A stretch of DNA of 64,000 nucleotides from Chlorokybus atmophyticus (Eukaryota; Streptophyta; Chlorokybophyceae; Chlorokybales; Chlorokybaceae). The position numbers and the translations under genes were made by a program. Positions 13,601 to 25,600 of the stretch are shown here, one piece after another; position 1 is the stretch's first letter, and each line of letters begins with the position of its first letter. The notes beneath the pieces were generated by a model, which saw only the letters and a list, made by a program, of their open reading frames with translations, had not been told where the DNA came from and ran no database searches. The DNA is taken from contig RHPI01000446.1 in NCBI GenBank assembly GCA_009103225.1, positions 1 through 64,000 on the forward strand, read 5' to 3'.

Positions 13601-16600
13601 CGCTTCCACCACTAAGCAGCAGGAGATCACCGCCCATTAGCGATGACATCATGCTACTTGCTTGTGTAGACGCACCAGCTGTCAGCACAACAGCTCCACC
13701 AACAGCACCATCACCAGCATTAAGGTGAAGTGCGCCACCGGTTGCGTCCAATGCTGATGTGCTGCCAGCTTGCAGCTCCGCTAGCGCACCAGTACCCACA
13801 GCTGACTGCCCAGCCTGGATGCTCACATCTCCAGCCGCACCGGTTGCTGCGTTGCCAGAGCCAATTATGGTTTCACCTGAATTGCCAGTAGACACGTCGG
13901 CAGTTCTGAGAGTGAGGACACCAAATGGGCTCAGACCTAAGTCAACACTGTTGATCAGCACATTGCCAGCAGCATCCACCTTCACTCTGGGTACTCCCAT
14001 CAGGTCAGCAAGAGCTGCATATCCAACTGACGATGGCGGCCGCACAGATGTTTGCTCAGCAGTTGCCAAGAATGCTGGTACTCCATTTGCAGAAAGCTGT
14101 GCCAGCTGATCTGCCAATGTTAATCTGGTGGATCTCAAGTCATCGGCCTCAGCTCCAACTGACAACACAATGCTTCCCGTTGCACCGCTGCCGGAACTTC
14201 CTGTATGCATTGCAATGCTACCAGAGACTCCTGAACATGACGGTCCTGTAGCAATGCTGATTGAGCCACTGTTGCTCGTGACGCTGCTTCCTGAAGTAAG
14301 CAAAGACAGGCTGCCGCTTTCAACCAGCCCAGCGCCAGTGGCAAGGGTGACAGAGCCTCCAATATCTGCAACAGACATCCCGCCATGCAGTTCAACAGAG
14401 CCACCAACACCACCCATAGCATAAGAGTCCCCACCGCGCATTGTGGTGAGGCCACCTGCACCAATGGTTGACGTCCCACCTGCCAGAATAACTGTGCCTC
14501 CTGTGCACTGCACCTGACAGCCGTGCTGTATGGCTAGGAAAAGAGCATCGTCAACAAGCACTCCATTGCCACAGACCTTGGTGCCAGTGGAAACACCATA
14601 AAATTGGCATTCGTCAGAGCAGCCTTGCTTGACAGCTTCATAGATTGCATCTGGCACTAGCAGTGAGCCGCATTGCATTGTTCCCGATCGCTCACAAGTG
14701 TCAACGCCAGATGCAAGCCCACCAGCAATAGAAACTCCACCAGCAGCACCCTGAATGCTGCTACCTCCAGTTAAAGATATAGCTCCCCCTGAGTTTCCAG
14801 ATGTTGTTGTGTTTCCGCCGCTGACATGCACGGCGGCACTATTCACGCCGGTACCGGCAGCTATAAACACACTGCCAGCAGAGCCACTGGTTGAGCCTCC
14901 ACTCGTTACACTGACATCTCCTGCGGACCCACTGGTTGCTTGCCCTGTGCTGATGACCAGGTCACCTGTTGATGCAGACGACCCAGTTGCTACATATGCA
15001 CTCCCGCTAACTCCGGCAGGTGCAGCACCGGTCATCACAGACAATGTACCACCAGCACCAGAGTTTGAGCTGCCAGTGGCAATCACCACAGATCCGCCCA
15101 GTGCATCCGGTGAACCACCAGCAGCAATACGGACATCACCTCCAGACAAGCTGCTATCAAGCGTGTCCCCTGCTGTAACAGTGACTCCACCACCCTTACC
15201 TGCAGAACCCTGGCCAACAGTCACACGAATTGCACCTCCGGAGCCCCCACTGGAAGAACCAGTAGCCAGCGTGAGCTCACCGCTTGCACCGGCACATGCT
15301 GAACCAGAGCGCACCATAATGTCACCGCTTACGCCATCCCGTCCACTATTCTCTGAAGCAAGCACAAGAGTACCACTGCGACTAGCATCATTGCCTTTGC
15401 CACTGACAATCCGCACTCCACCTCCTGCGCCAGATGCAGAAAAACCACCAATGACCTCAACTGTCCCTCCCATGCCGTGCTCGGCACCCGTCCCTTGACC
15501 TCCCGTGATGGAGATAGAGCCACCAGTGCCTGCCGTTGATTCTCCTCCTATTATCTCCACGTGGCCTCCAAGGCACTGCTGTGTGCAGCCGCTTTGGACT
15601 GCGGCAAACACTGCTGCATCAACTTGCTCAGTCCATCCCGTGCACGCGTAGAACGGAGCACCATACAGTGAGCAATCTTGCTCGCATCCTGACATGACAG
15701 CGTTGTACACCTCAGCCGTAACAATCAGCCCACCACAATCCCAGATTTGCAAGTCACAATGCTCCTGCCCTTTGGCTTGGCCTCCTGTAATGGAGATGGC
15801 TCCACCACGACCACCATCTGTCCCACTTCCATCACCTCCGTGCAAGTTTATGTTGCCTCCCTCATGGGGCCCATCTAATGTTTCTCCAGCAACAACTGTG
15901 ACACCCCCGCCGTTGCCAGTGCCGGTGTCACCAACCATCAGGGAGATTGCACCAGCAGAACCACTGCTGGCATTCCCTGTTCTGAACTGCAGATCACCAC
16001 TAGCGCCAAGACTGGCCGCACCGGTCTCAAGCATCACTGGTCCGCTGCTGGCGGCACTAACAGTAGATATGTTGATGTGCCCGCTCTGGCCAAAGGTGCT
16101 GTATCCACTGCGCACAACTACTGGTCCACCTGGACCAGTTGCAGAAGAGCCTGCCGACAACTGTACAGCACCTCCAGTGTGTGATGCAGAAGATGAAGTG
16201 CTTGGCAATGAGTTACCAGCTTGCATAGTGATGCCGGCACCGAACATTGTTCCAGAACCTGCGCGTAGCTCAATTCCACCAGCTGCTGCCGCTGAGTTTC
16301 CAGTTTGAAGCACCATACCACCTGAGAACCCAGTTTGTCCTTGACCAGTCTGCAGACGCATGCTACCAGACCAACTTGACTGCACCGTTGCAAGTGTCAA
16401 AGACCCACTACCACTCGCGTGACTTTGACCACTTGCTATCTGCACATCACCACCTGTACCCATAGACGCTTCACCACCAGATATTGTGACTGCACCACCT
16501 GCATCAGTTGCATGATTGCCCAAAGCTAGCCCTCCAGAAATAAGCACAGCGCCTCCATCACCTCCATCAACACTGTCAGTACTGCGCCCTGTGCCACCTG

Positions 16601-19600
16601 TTATGCGTACCAGGCCGCCTTGTTGGGCTGTACCAACAGAGTGACCGCCAGCGAGGACAACATTGCCACCAGTGGCAGCAGTGCTTTGTCCCGCATGAAT
16701 ATGCACAGCGCCTCCAGTGCCATGTGTGTTGTCACCTGCTCGCATCCAGATAGATCCTGTTTCTGTGCTTGCTGATGTGCCCGTTCTCAGCATGATGCCT
16801 CCACTTACACCACGCAAACCAGTGGCAGCTGTCTGAATGACAACAGCTCCACTGTTTGCATCGCTGCTCTCGCCTCCCTGAAGAAGCAGGTTGCCACCGG
16901 TTCCCGTCACAGATGAGCCGGCTATCAATGAGGCATCTCCACCTGCGTTACCAGATGAGGATGTGTTTCCAGCTGTCAGCAGTAAGGCACTGCCATTCTG
17001 CATTGCACTGGAGCCCACCGCCATGTGAATGCCACCGGCTGAACCAGCAGAGCCTGTGTGAAGGTGCATGCTTCCACTGGAGCCTGTGCACGTAGTGCCG
17101 GAGGACATGTCAACACTGCCGGTATCACCAACGGAGCTATCTGCTGTTTGGACGCTGATGTTACCAGAGCTTGGTCCATGCATAGAGACACCACTTGACA
17201 AAACCAAAGCTCCACCAATGCCTGAGTTGGAAAGACCTCCAGCCATGTTTAATAAACCACCATCAGCACCTCCATCAGCTTCGCCACCAAGAATAGAAAC
17301 GTCTCCACCCATTCCAGCAACAGATTTGCCACCCATAAGCTGCAGACTGCCTCCTTGGCACTGCTGAGTGCAGCCATTTTGAATTGCCTCGTACACAACA
17401 GGGTCCACTTCCAGTCCAGAGCAACTGTAAACAGACAGCCCATACATTGAATGCAAACAGTCTTGTTCACAACCGCTACGAACAGCCAAGTACACAGCGG
17501 CATCAACAATCAGGCCTTGGCAGTCCCAAGCAACACGGTTGCAGCTGTTGCCCAACGCTGCACCCGCTTGCAGAAGCATTGAACCTCCAGCACCGCCTGT
17601 CTGCTCTGATGCAGCACCGGCCTTGATGGCAACTACGCCACCAACAAGACCCCCACTTGAGGCGCCCGCCTGCAGCACAACTGCCCCTCCCATGCCAGCA
17701 GTGCTGCTCCCAGCAGCAACACTCACACTTCCAGCAACACCGTTTGCTGTGCCACCAACAGCTAAAGCGATGCTACCAGACTTGCCCATGGTTGTCGTTC
17801 CAGTGCCTACAAGAATGTCACCACTGTCGCCAGCTAGCTCTGCACCTGCTGTTGCCACAGTTACGTTGCCGCTTTGTGAAAGCGGTGCTGAACCGCCACT
17901 AATCCTCACTGAACCGCCAGATCCTGATTGTGATGAACCAGCTTGCAGCTGAAGATGTCCTCCGGTTGCATTCGTTGCCGATGCGCCCGAATTGATAGCA
18001 ACCAAAGCACCATCCCCAGCACCTGACGTGCCAGCTATAATGCTTACAGTGCCGCTCTGCCCATCTCGAGACGATCCCGTACGCAACACAACACCGCCAG
18101 CATCGTTTGCAAGGGTACTTCCAGTTGCGAGGGTTAGCAAACCAGATGATTGTCTGCCTGGACTGGATGCAATTGTGATGTCACCTGTTGCAACTGAACT
18201 GTCCCCACTCATGAGCACCACATCACCGCCGCGGCCAGCATGAGCCAATCCTCCTGCGATTGAAACTGCACCTCCTGCACTGAAGTCCGATCCAAGTGAG
18301 GACCCCCCTGAAATACTTACAGCGCCACCATTGTTGCTGTCACTGTCACTTGTACCAGCCCTGAGCTGGATGTTTCCTCCTGCGAACCCCTCAGCACTAG
18401 TGCCGCCTGCTGTGAGAAGTATGCTTCCCCCATCATACGCATCTCCAGCACCAACAGCTATACTGATGTTTCCACCAGCACCGTTGCGCGCTTGGCCAGT
18501 TGCTATTGAGATGGCACCGCTGTCACCAGCGCAAGCGGATCCCGTAGAAAGGCGAACATCACCACTGACGCCCTGGGAGCCGCTGTTCTCAGACCGGATT
18601 GCCACTGGACCACTGGTGGCCGCATCATTACCTTGGCCACTTGCAATAGCCACAGCCCCACCTGGCCCAGATGCAGAGAAGCCTGCTGTTAACTCTACAT
18701 TACCCCCCAGCCCATGGTTAACGCCCATGCCTGCGCCACCGCGAAGAACTATAGCACCACCTGTGCCTGCAGCAGACTGGCCTCCCATCAACTCAATGTT
18801 TCCACCCAAGCAGCGTTGTGTGCATCCGGCAAGCACAGCAACGTATGCATCCCTGTCCACTTGCACGGAGACGCAGTGGTAAACAGAGGCTCCATACAGT
18901 GAGCAATCGTGTTCGCAACCCTGACGGACTGCGGCATACACGTCAGCATCTACCAGCATGCCTCCACAGTCGTACATAGAAAGCTCGCAGTCTTCAAGTC
19001 CCATGCTTTCACCACCAGAAAGAATAACAGGCCCTCCGCGACCACCGCTTTCACTCAACCCCACACCGCCCACGAGATGCACAATACCACCAGCATGCGT
19101 TGCGTCCAATGTTGCACCTGCTGCAATCAGCACATCACCTCCTGCGCGACCTTTGCCAGCTTGCAACTGTATATCACCACTGGCTCCGTGTGTCGCATTG
19201 CCAGACAATAATGAAACGCCACCACTGTCAGCGATCGCCGACAACCCAGAAGACACGACAACTTCACCACTTGTAGCAGCCTCAGATGGTGCAGACTGAA
19301 TGGTTACCACACCGCTGTTGGAGGAAGCGCTTGTACCGCTCTGTACCACAACATCTCCTCCTGTTCCAGCATCAGAAGCACCAGCTGTCACTACCACCTG
19401 GCCGCCAGCACCTGGATGTTGCTCACTGTGACCTGCTGTGAGAATGATGCTGCCACCTGGTGCATGACTGCCGTGGCCAACAGTCAAAGTGATGTTACCA
19501 CCAGACCCATCAAGCGCAGTGCCAGTTTCAATGTTAATGTCGCCACTGTGTCCGCTTTGCGCCCTCCCGGAAAATACGTTGATAGCACCAGCAGAAGCTG

Positions 19601-22600
19601 CGGCTGACGAGCCCGTGCCAAGTGTGAGATTTCCAGAAACTCCAAGTGGACCTGAGTCGGCTGTATGAACCACTATTGCGCCACTATCCTTAGCTAGACT
19701 ACTGCCACTGGTAAGCGTGATGGAGCCGCCAACTCCGGTTGCAATTTCTCCGCCTTCAAGGACAACTGCACCACCAGCATCATTGCTAACATCGCTAGCG
19801 AAGCTTTTACCACCTGTGATGGTGACTGTGCCACCCTGTCCACCAACATTGCTCAACCCGCTGCCTGCCTCAACAACAACGTTCCCACCAGTTTGGAAAG
19901 AACCAACTGTGTTGCCCGCATGCAAGTTGATAGTGCCACCTGCTTCTTGGCCTGCACCAACAGCAATTGATACGCTGCCACCTGATCCCTCATGCGCAGT
20001 TCCAGTCCTCAAACTGATGTCTCCACTATCGCCTGCGCAGGACGACCCGGTAGTTACATGAACACCACCGCTCACACCCATTGAGCCACTGCTTTCAGTT
20101 CTGAGGGTAACATTTCCACTGCTGGAGCCGTCGTTGCCTTCGCCACCAGCTATAACAACAGCACCTCCCGGGCCAGATGCGGAATATCCTCCCAACACCT
20201 CCACAGTGCCACCCATCCCATGTGCATCACCAAGGCCAGCTCCACCTTTGAGGATGACATGTCCGCCAGTACCAGCTGAAGACAGACCACCTGACAGCTC
20301 CACATTGCCACCTAGACACTGCTGTGTACACCCTTGACGAACAGCATTGTATACCACTTCATCTACCATGACATTGTCATCGCATGTGTACATGGCGTCT
20401 CCGTAAAATGCGCAGTCTTTCTCACAGCCTGCCTGCACTGCTCTATGCACATCCGACGACACAACTAGGCCACCGCAATCGAAGGCTTCAAGACGGCAAG
20501 CTTCAAAGCCCGCTGCATGGCCACCAGTGAGCACGATGGCTCCTCCACGAGCACCATTGCTTTGACCTGTGCCGCCGACCAACTGTACTGTTCCACCTGC
20601 ACGCTGAGGGCCATTCGTCGCACCGGCGCCAAGCACCACATCCCCACCATCATGATGCTCAGCACACCCAACGTGCACAATGATGGACCCAGCTGACCCT
20701 GTCGCATTTCCAGTACTGATGTCAATTTGACCTGAGCTGGCTGCCGTTGACAGCCCAGTAGTCAGCGTGATGGGACCACTGCTGCCAATGGTCGAAGCAT
20801 CCGCAGTTGACAAGCTTACACTTCCAGTAGTGGCAGTGGCGCTGGTGCCGCTTCCAATGATTACATTACCACCACTGCCCGCAGCAGAGGTACCACCAGT
20901 CATAATGACCGATCCACCAAAGTGTCCAGCTGCTGTTGTGCTTCCGGCTTGCAGAACGACATCACTGCCATCCCCTGTGTCGCCAGCTCCGACAACCAAC
21001 GCGATCGGGCCTCCACGACCATGTGTGCCATCACCTGACACTATTGTGATGCTGCCGCCATCACCATCTGCTGAAAGACCGGTTTGCAGTACCATAGAGC
21101 CAGCTGTGCCAGCTGCTGATGAACCCGTTTGCAATGTAACGTGTCCACTAGAGCCCATGGTGCCTGATGGAGCCGTTTCTATGTTGACATCTCCACTGGA
21201 AGTGTGGCTGCCTCCACTAGTCAAATGCAAAGCACCACCGCTGCTGCTTGCAGCTTCTCCTCCAGATATTTGCACATCCCCTCCAGGTTGATCAACTCGA
21301 TGCTGACCCAACGACCGTCCTCCAAAGATGGACACACTGCCACCTTTCCCAAAACCGAATGGTGCGGTGTTCAAGCTGCTGCCAGCGCGTAACACAACCT
21401 CACCACCATCACCCTCGCCGGAGCTTGTGTGCCCAGCATTGATGCTGATGAAACCTCCATTACCAACAGTGCCATTGCCAACTGTCATAACCATATCGCC
21501 TGCAGCTCCATCGCGTGCAGCCCCTGTCCGCAACTCAAGACCACCACTTGTGCCTGCACACGCTGTTCCCGTAGCGATAGCTATGCTGCCACTCATGCCT
21601 TGAGACCCACTGTTTTCGGACCTGATGCTCACATGGCCACTGCGTACCGCGTTATTGCCCTCCCCGCTTGCAATCAATACAGCACCACCAGGGCCTGAGG
21701 CTGAATAACCGCCCAGCAGCTGCACATCACCGCCCATTCCATGGTCCGCACCGACACCATCACCTCCCTTCAACCAAATGGAGCCACCTAACACAAGCAT
21801 GCGCTTAGAAATAGTGCACATGCACGTTTGCACCACGGAAGCATAAGCACACACGTACGCACGGACGCGCATCATAACATGCACACCGAAAATGCACGTG
21901 CGCACACGCACACATGCATGCACGCTCGCGTACACAGTAACAACTACAGTTACCCACCTGTTCCTGCTGCAGACTCTCCGCCCAGAAGTTTGATGTCGCC
22001 TCCTAGGCATCTTTGCATGCAACCAGCACGAATGGCTGCATATGTTGTGGGATCCACAGCAATGTTGCTTGCGCACATGTAGCTGGATGTGCCATAAAAT
22101 GAACAATCCTGCTCGCAGCCAGCTCGGACAGCGGAGTATACCTCTGAGCTCACAATCAGCCCACCACAGTCATATTGTTCCAACTGACAGGTTCCATCCT
22201 TGCCATAGCTTTCTCCGCCTTGTAATACGATTGCTCCACCGCGACCTCCACGCTCATTTTCACCAGCACCACCAGCAAATGCAACACCACCACCACTAGC
22301 ACCTTCTTCCCTTGTTGCCCCGGCAACAACTGTGACATAGCCACCATCACCAACATCCCCCGTACCGATCAGCAAGGCTATGTCACCTGCAGCACCTGAT
22401 GTGGTGTTGCCAGTCGACACTACAACATTTCCGCTGTGACCTAATCTGGACGACCCAGTGTGCGTAGCGGAGCTTATACTCACATCGCCACTGCTGTGTT
22501 GAACGCCAACACCACTCATCAGCAACAGGCTACCACCACGTCCAGTGAGAGACTGTCCTCCTTGGAGCAGAATGGCACCCCCTGCATCATCAGCTCCAGA

Positions 22601-25600
22601 TGTGTGCCCTGCTTGCAAGAGTACACTCCCACCTGCTCCTGTGTCACCAGCCCCAACCGTCAGAGCAATGTCCCCTCCAGCACCCATCTGTGCAGAGCCA
22701 GTGGAAACGGTGAACGCCCCAGAATTGCCATTGCTAGAAGGACCTGTAAACATGTCAATGCCCCCACTTACACCTTGGGCACCTGATGCGGCAGTCTCAA
22801 AAATGATGCTGCCGCTGTTATGCTGTTGACTTGTACCAGAGGCGACAGCAATGTCGCCACCATTACCTCCTACAGCTACACCGCCCTGCAGCTGAATGCT
22901 GCCTGCATGATCTGTTGTTGCCGTACCCAAGGCATCTCCACCAGCGAGCACCACTTTGCCACCCGCTGGTGTACTAATTGCACCATTGTAAGATGTCCGA
23001 CCACCCGTAATGAGTACACTCCCTGCCGTATGTGCAGCATGTGAGGTTTCCCCAGCGGTGATGGATACACTGCCACCATCTCCCTGCGAGCTCATTCCAC
23101 TGGAGACCGCAATAGAGCCAGTGCCGCTTTGTGCTGCAGTTGGGGTTGCCAGAACAATGTTGCCACTCGGACCTTGGCCACTGACGCCGCTAAGCAACTG
23201 CAGGTCACCACCTGCTGCTGCATTAGCTGAGCCTGCACTCAAGTGAATGCCACCACCAATGTTGTTGCTGAACGAGTGCCCAGCCTGAACGAGCACAGAA
23301 CCTCCAGTTCCTCCAGTTACAGCATCAGCACTAACAGCATTGCCAGCTGCAAGCAAGACAGAGCCACCGATCTGAGTCACATCACCGTTGGAAGCACCAG
23401 CTGACAATGACAAATCTCCTCCTGAACCGGTTCCAGCAGCTCCTACTTTGATGTCGATAGTACCGCTGGAGCCAAGAGGAGAATTTCCAGTAGAAATAGA
23501 GAATTGGCCAGAATTGGCGTTTTGACACATACCTGTTGCTATGGAAACATCTCCACTGGCTGCATGTCCCGTACTGGTTGCTATAGATACAGGGCCACTC
23601 GACCCACTAACGCTAGCACCACTCAAGATCTGCACACCTCCACCTGCCGCAGCAGCTGCTGCACCACCAGCCAGCCGGATGTCACCACCTACGTCTGCAC
23701 TACCGGTACCTTGCGCATCTCCTCCAAGTACTTCAACGATGCCACCTGAACCTCCGTGACCAGAGCTGCTGGTGCTTGACCCTGTACCGGCTCTGAGAAA
23801 TATAGAGCCACCAGTGCTGGAGACAGCTGAGGCATGACCGGCTGCCAGATTGATGTTCCCACCATTGGATGTGCTTGATGCTCCAATTGTTAGATGCATG
23901 TTGCCCGCAGCTCCTCCAGAGCTCTGCCCGGTGACAAGAGCAATCCCACCGGAAGCACCTGTTGAGTCTCCAGTGTTTATTAAGATACTGCCGCTCGTGC
24001 CTGATGTACCCGAATTGCTGGTGCTCAGGTGAACATTGCCAGATGAAGTGGCAGTGCTGAAGCCACTGGCCAAGAGCAGGTTACCACCATGACCACTCGC
24101 AGCTAAGCCACCAACAATGACAACATCTCCTCCATAGTCAATGGAGGGATTGCCACCATCAGCAGTTCCGCCTGATATGAACACCAAGCCACCGTTACCT
24201 CCGTCAACCGCAGATGTGCTCAACCCTTCACCACCCATTATTGTCACCTTTCCACCAACACCACCAACTGCAGTAGCTGCGCCAGCAATGAAGTCCAGGT
24301 CGCTGCCAACCAGTGAACTAGACCCAAGTACAATGTTGAATTTACCAGCCTGCCCATTAGCAGCACTGCCCGTAATCACTGTGATGTCACCAGAAGGACC
24401 ACTGGCGGCCTTGCCAGTTCTCAACGTGATTGGCCCACTAGATCCTGCTGGCCCTGAATCTTCGGTTTGTATGGTCGCACTGCCGCTACTGCCTTGCACG
24501 CTTGTGCCACTGGACACAATCACATTGCCTCCTGATGCAGTTGCAGCACGACCTGCATACATTGTCAGGTTCCCTCCGGTGTTTCTGGTGTTCAAGCCCT
24601 TTGCTTCTCCTGCAATCACTGCAATCGACCCTCCAGCGCCACCATTTGAAGCATCGGAGCTGAAACCAGAGCCTGCAGCAATCAACACAGCTCCTCCAGC
24701 ACTGGCAGGACCAAGGGTATCACCAGCTGTAATCTGCACGGCGCCCCCTCGGCCTGTGTTACCTCTGCCAATAGCCAAGCTGATGTTACCAGAAAGCCCA
24801 GTGGTTGTCCCAGTGGACCCAGTGGTCATAAAAATAGTGCCAGAAGAACCAACTGCAGCGTCTGCCGTTTGAACCAGGACATCTCCACTAGAGCTTCCAG
24901 CACTTTGACCACTGATAACATGCACAACGCCTCCTGCAGCTGCCTGAGCAGAGCCTCCAAACAGGCGCAGCGCACCACCATTGTCATTGTCCGCTAAAAC
25001 AGGGTTGGATGATGTCCCACCAACCACTGTAACATTACCACCTGTTTTCAATGTGCTGATGCCCCCGGAGACAGTGACAGCACCTCCAGCGCCGCGATCC
25101 GAGGCCCCACCATATATATAAGCAGATCCACCGTCCTGCAAGGTGCTGGCATCCCGTGCTGTAGTTATACTTGTCGCAACTCGGGCGTCACCTCCACGAA
25201 CAGCAACATCACCTCCGACAACTTGTGAGGTGACGGCAGTCATCCAACCTTGGCCTCCAACAATGCTAACACGACCAGCCTTCTTCCCTGAGTCTGTTGC
25301 TGTTCCTGCATGCACAGAGATGTTCCCACCATGGCCAACTGTGCCATTGCCGACTGTCAGGCTGAGTTGACCGCCTGCTCCTCGAAGAGAACCACCTGTG
25401 GCAACTGTAACTGCGCCAGCATCGCCAGTGACAGCAAGACCTGAGCTGAGCAGTGCAGTTCCACTTCCACCCTGCAGGCTCGTTGAGTTGCCATCAGCGG
25501 TTTTCAAAACCAGGTTCCCTGAAGTTATGTTCGAGCTGGCACCTGTAATTATACGCACATTGCCTCCGGCATAGTTAATACCAGCTCCAGCTGATATTGC

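Larger units (their letters stand above)
1050..22190 (-). repeat. Set of about 18 cysteine modules in the giant protein
   Basis: Each module is about 65 residues and has two related halves. The first reads roughly C-x(4-6)-[YW]-[DN]-C-x-G-[LM]-[IV]-V-x3-[VI]-Y-x-A-V-x2-G-C-x3-C-x-[FL]-Y-G; the second C-x(5-8)-V-D-x3-[YF]-x-A-[VI]-x2-G-C-x3-C-x-G-G. There are seven conserved cysteines, with GCxxxC in both halves. Spacing is 0.9-1.8 kb. Copies lie near 22.1, 20.4, 18.9, 17.45, 15.65, 14.6, 13.0 (truncated), 12.8, 11.55, 10.45, 9.45, 8.6, 6.7, 5.5, 4.4, 3.4, 2.5 and 1.15 kb. In the copies near 9.45 and 3.4 kb, one Cys of the first GCxxxC is replaced by Tyr. I do not recognise the domain. Confidence 0.8.
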
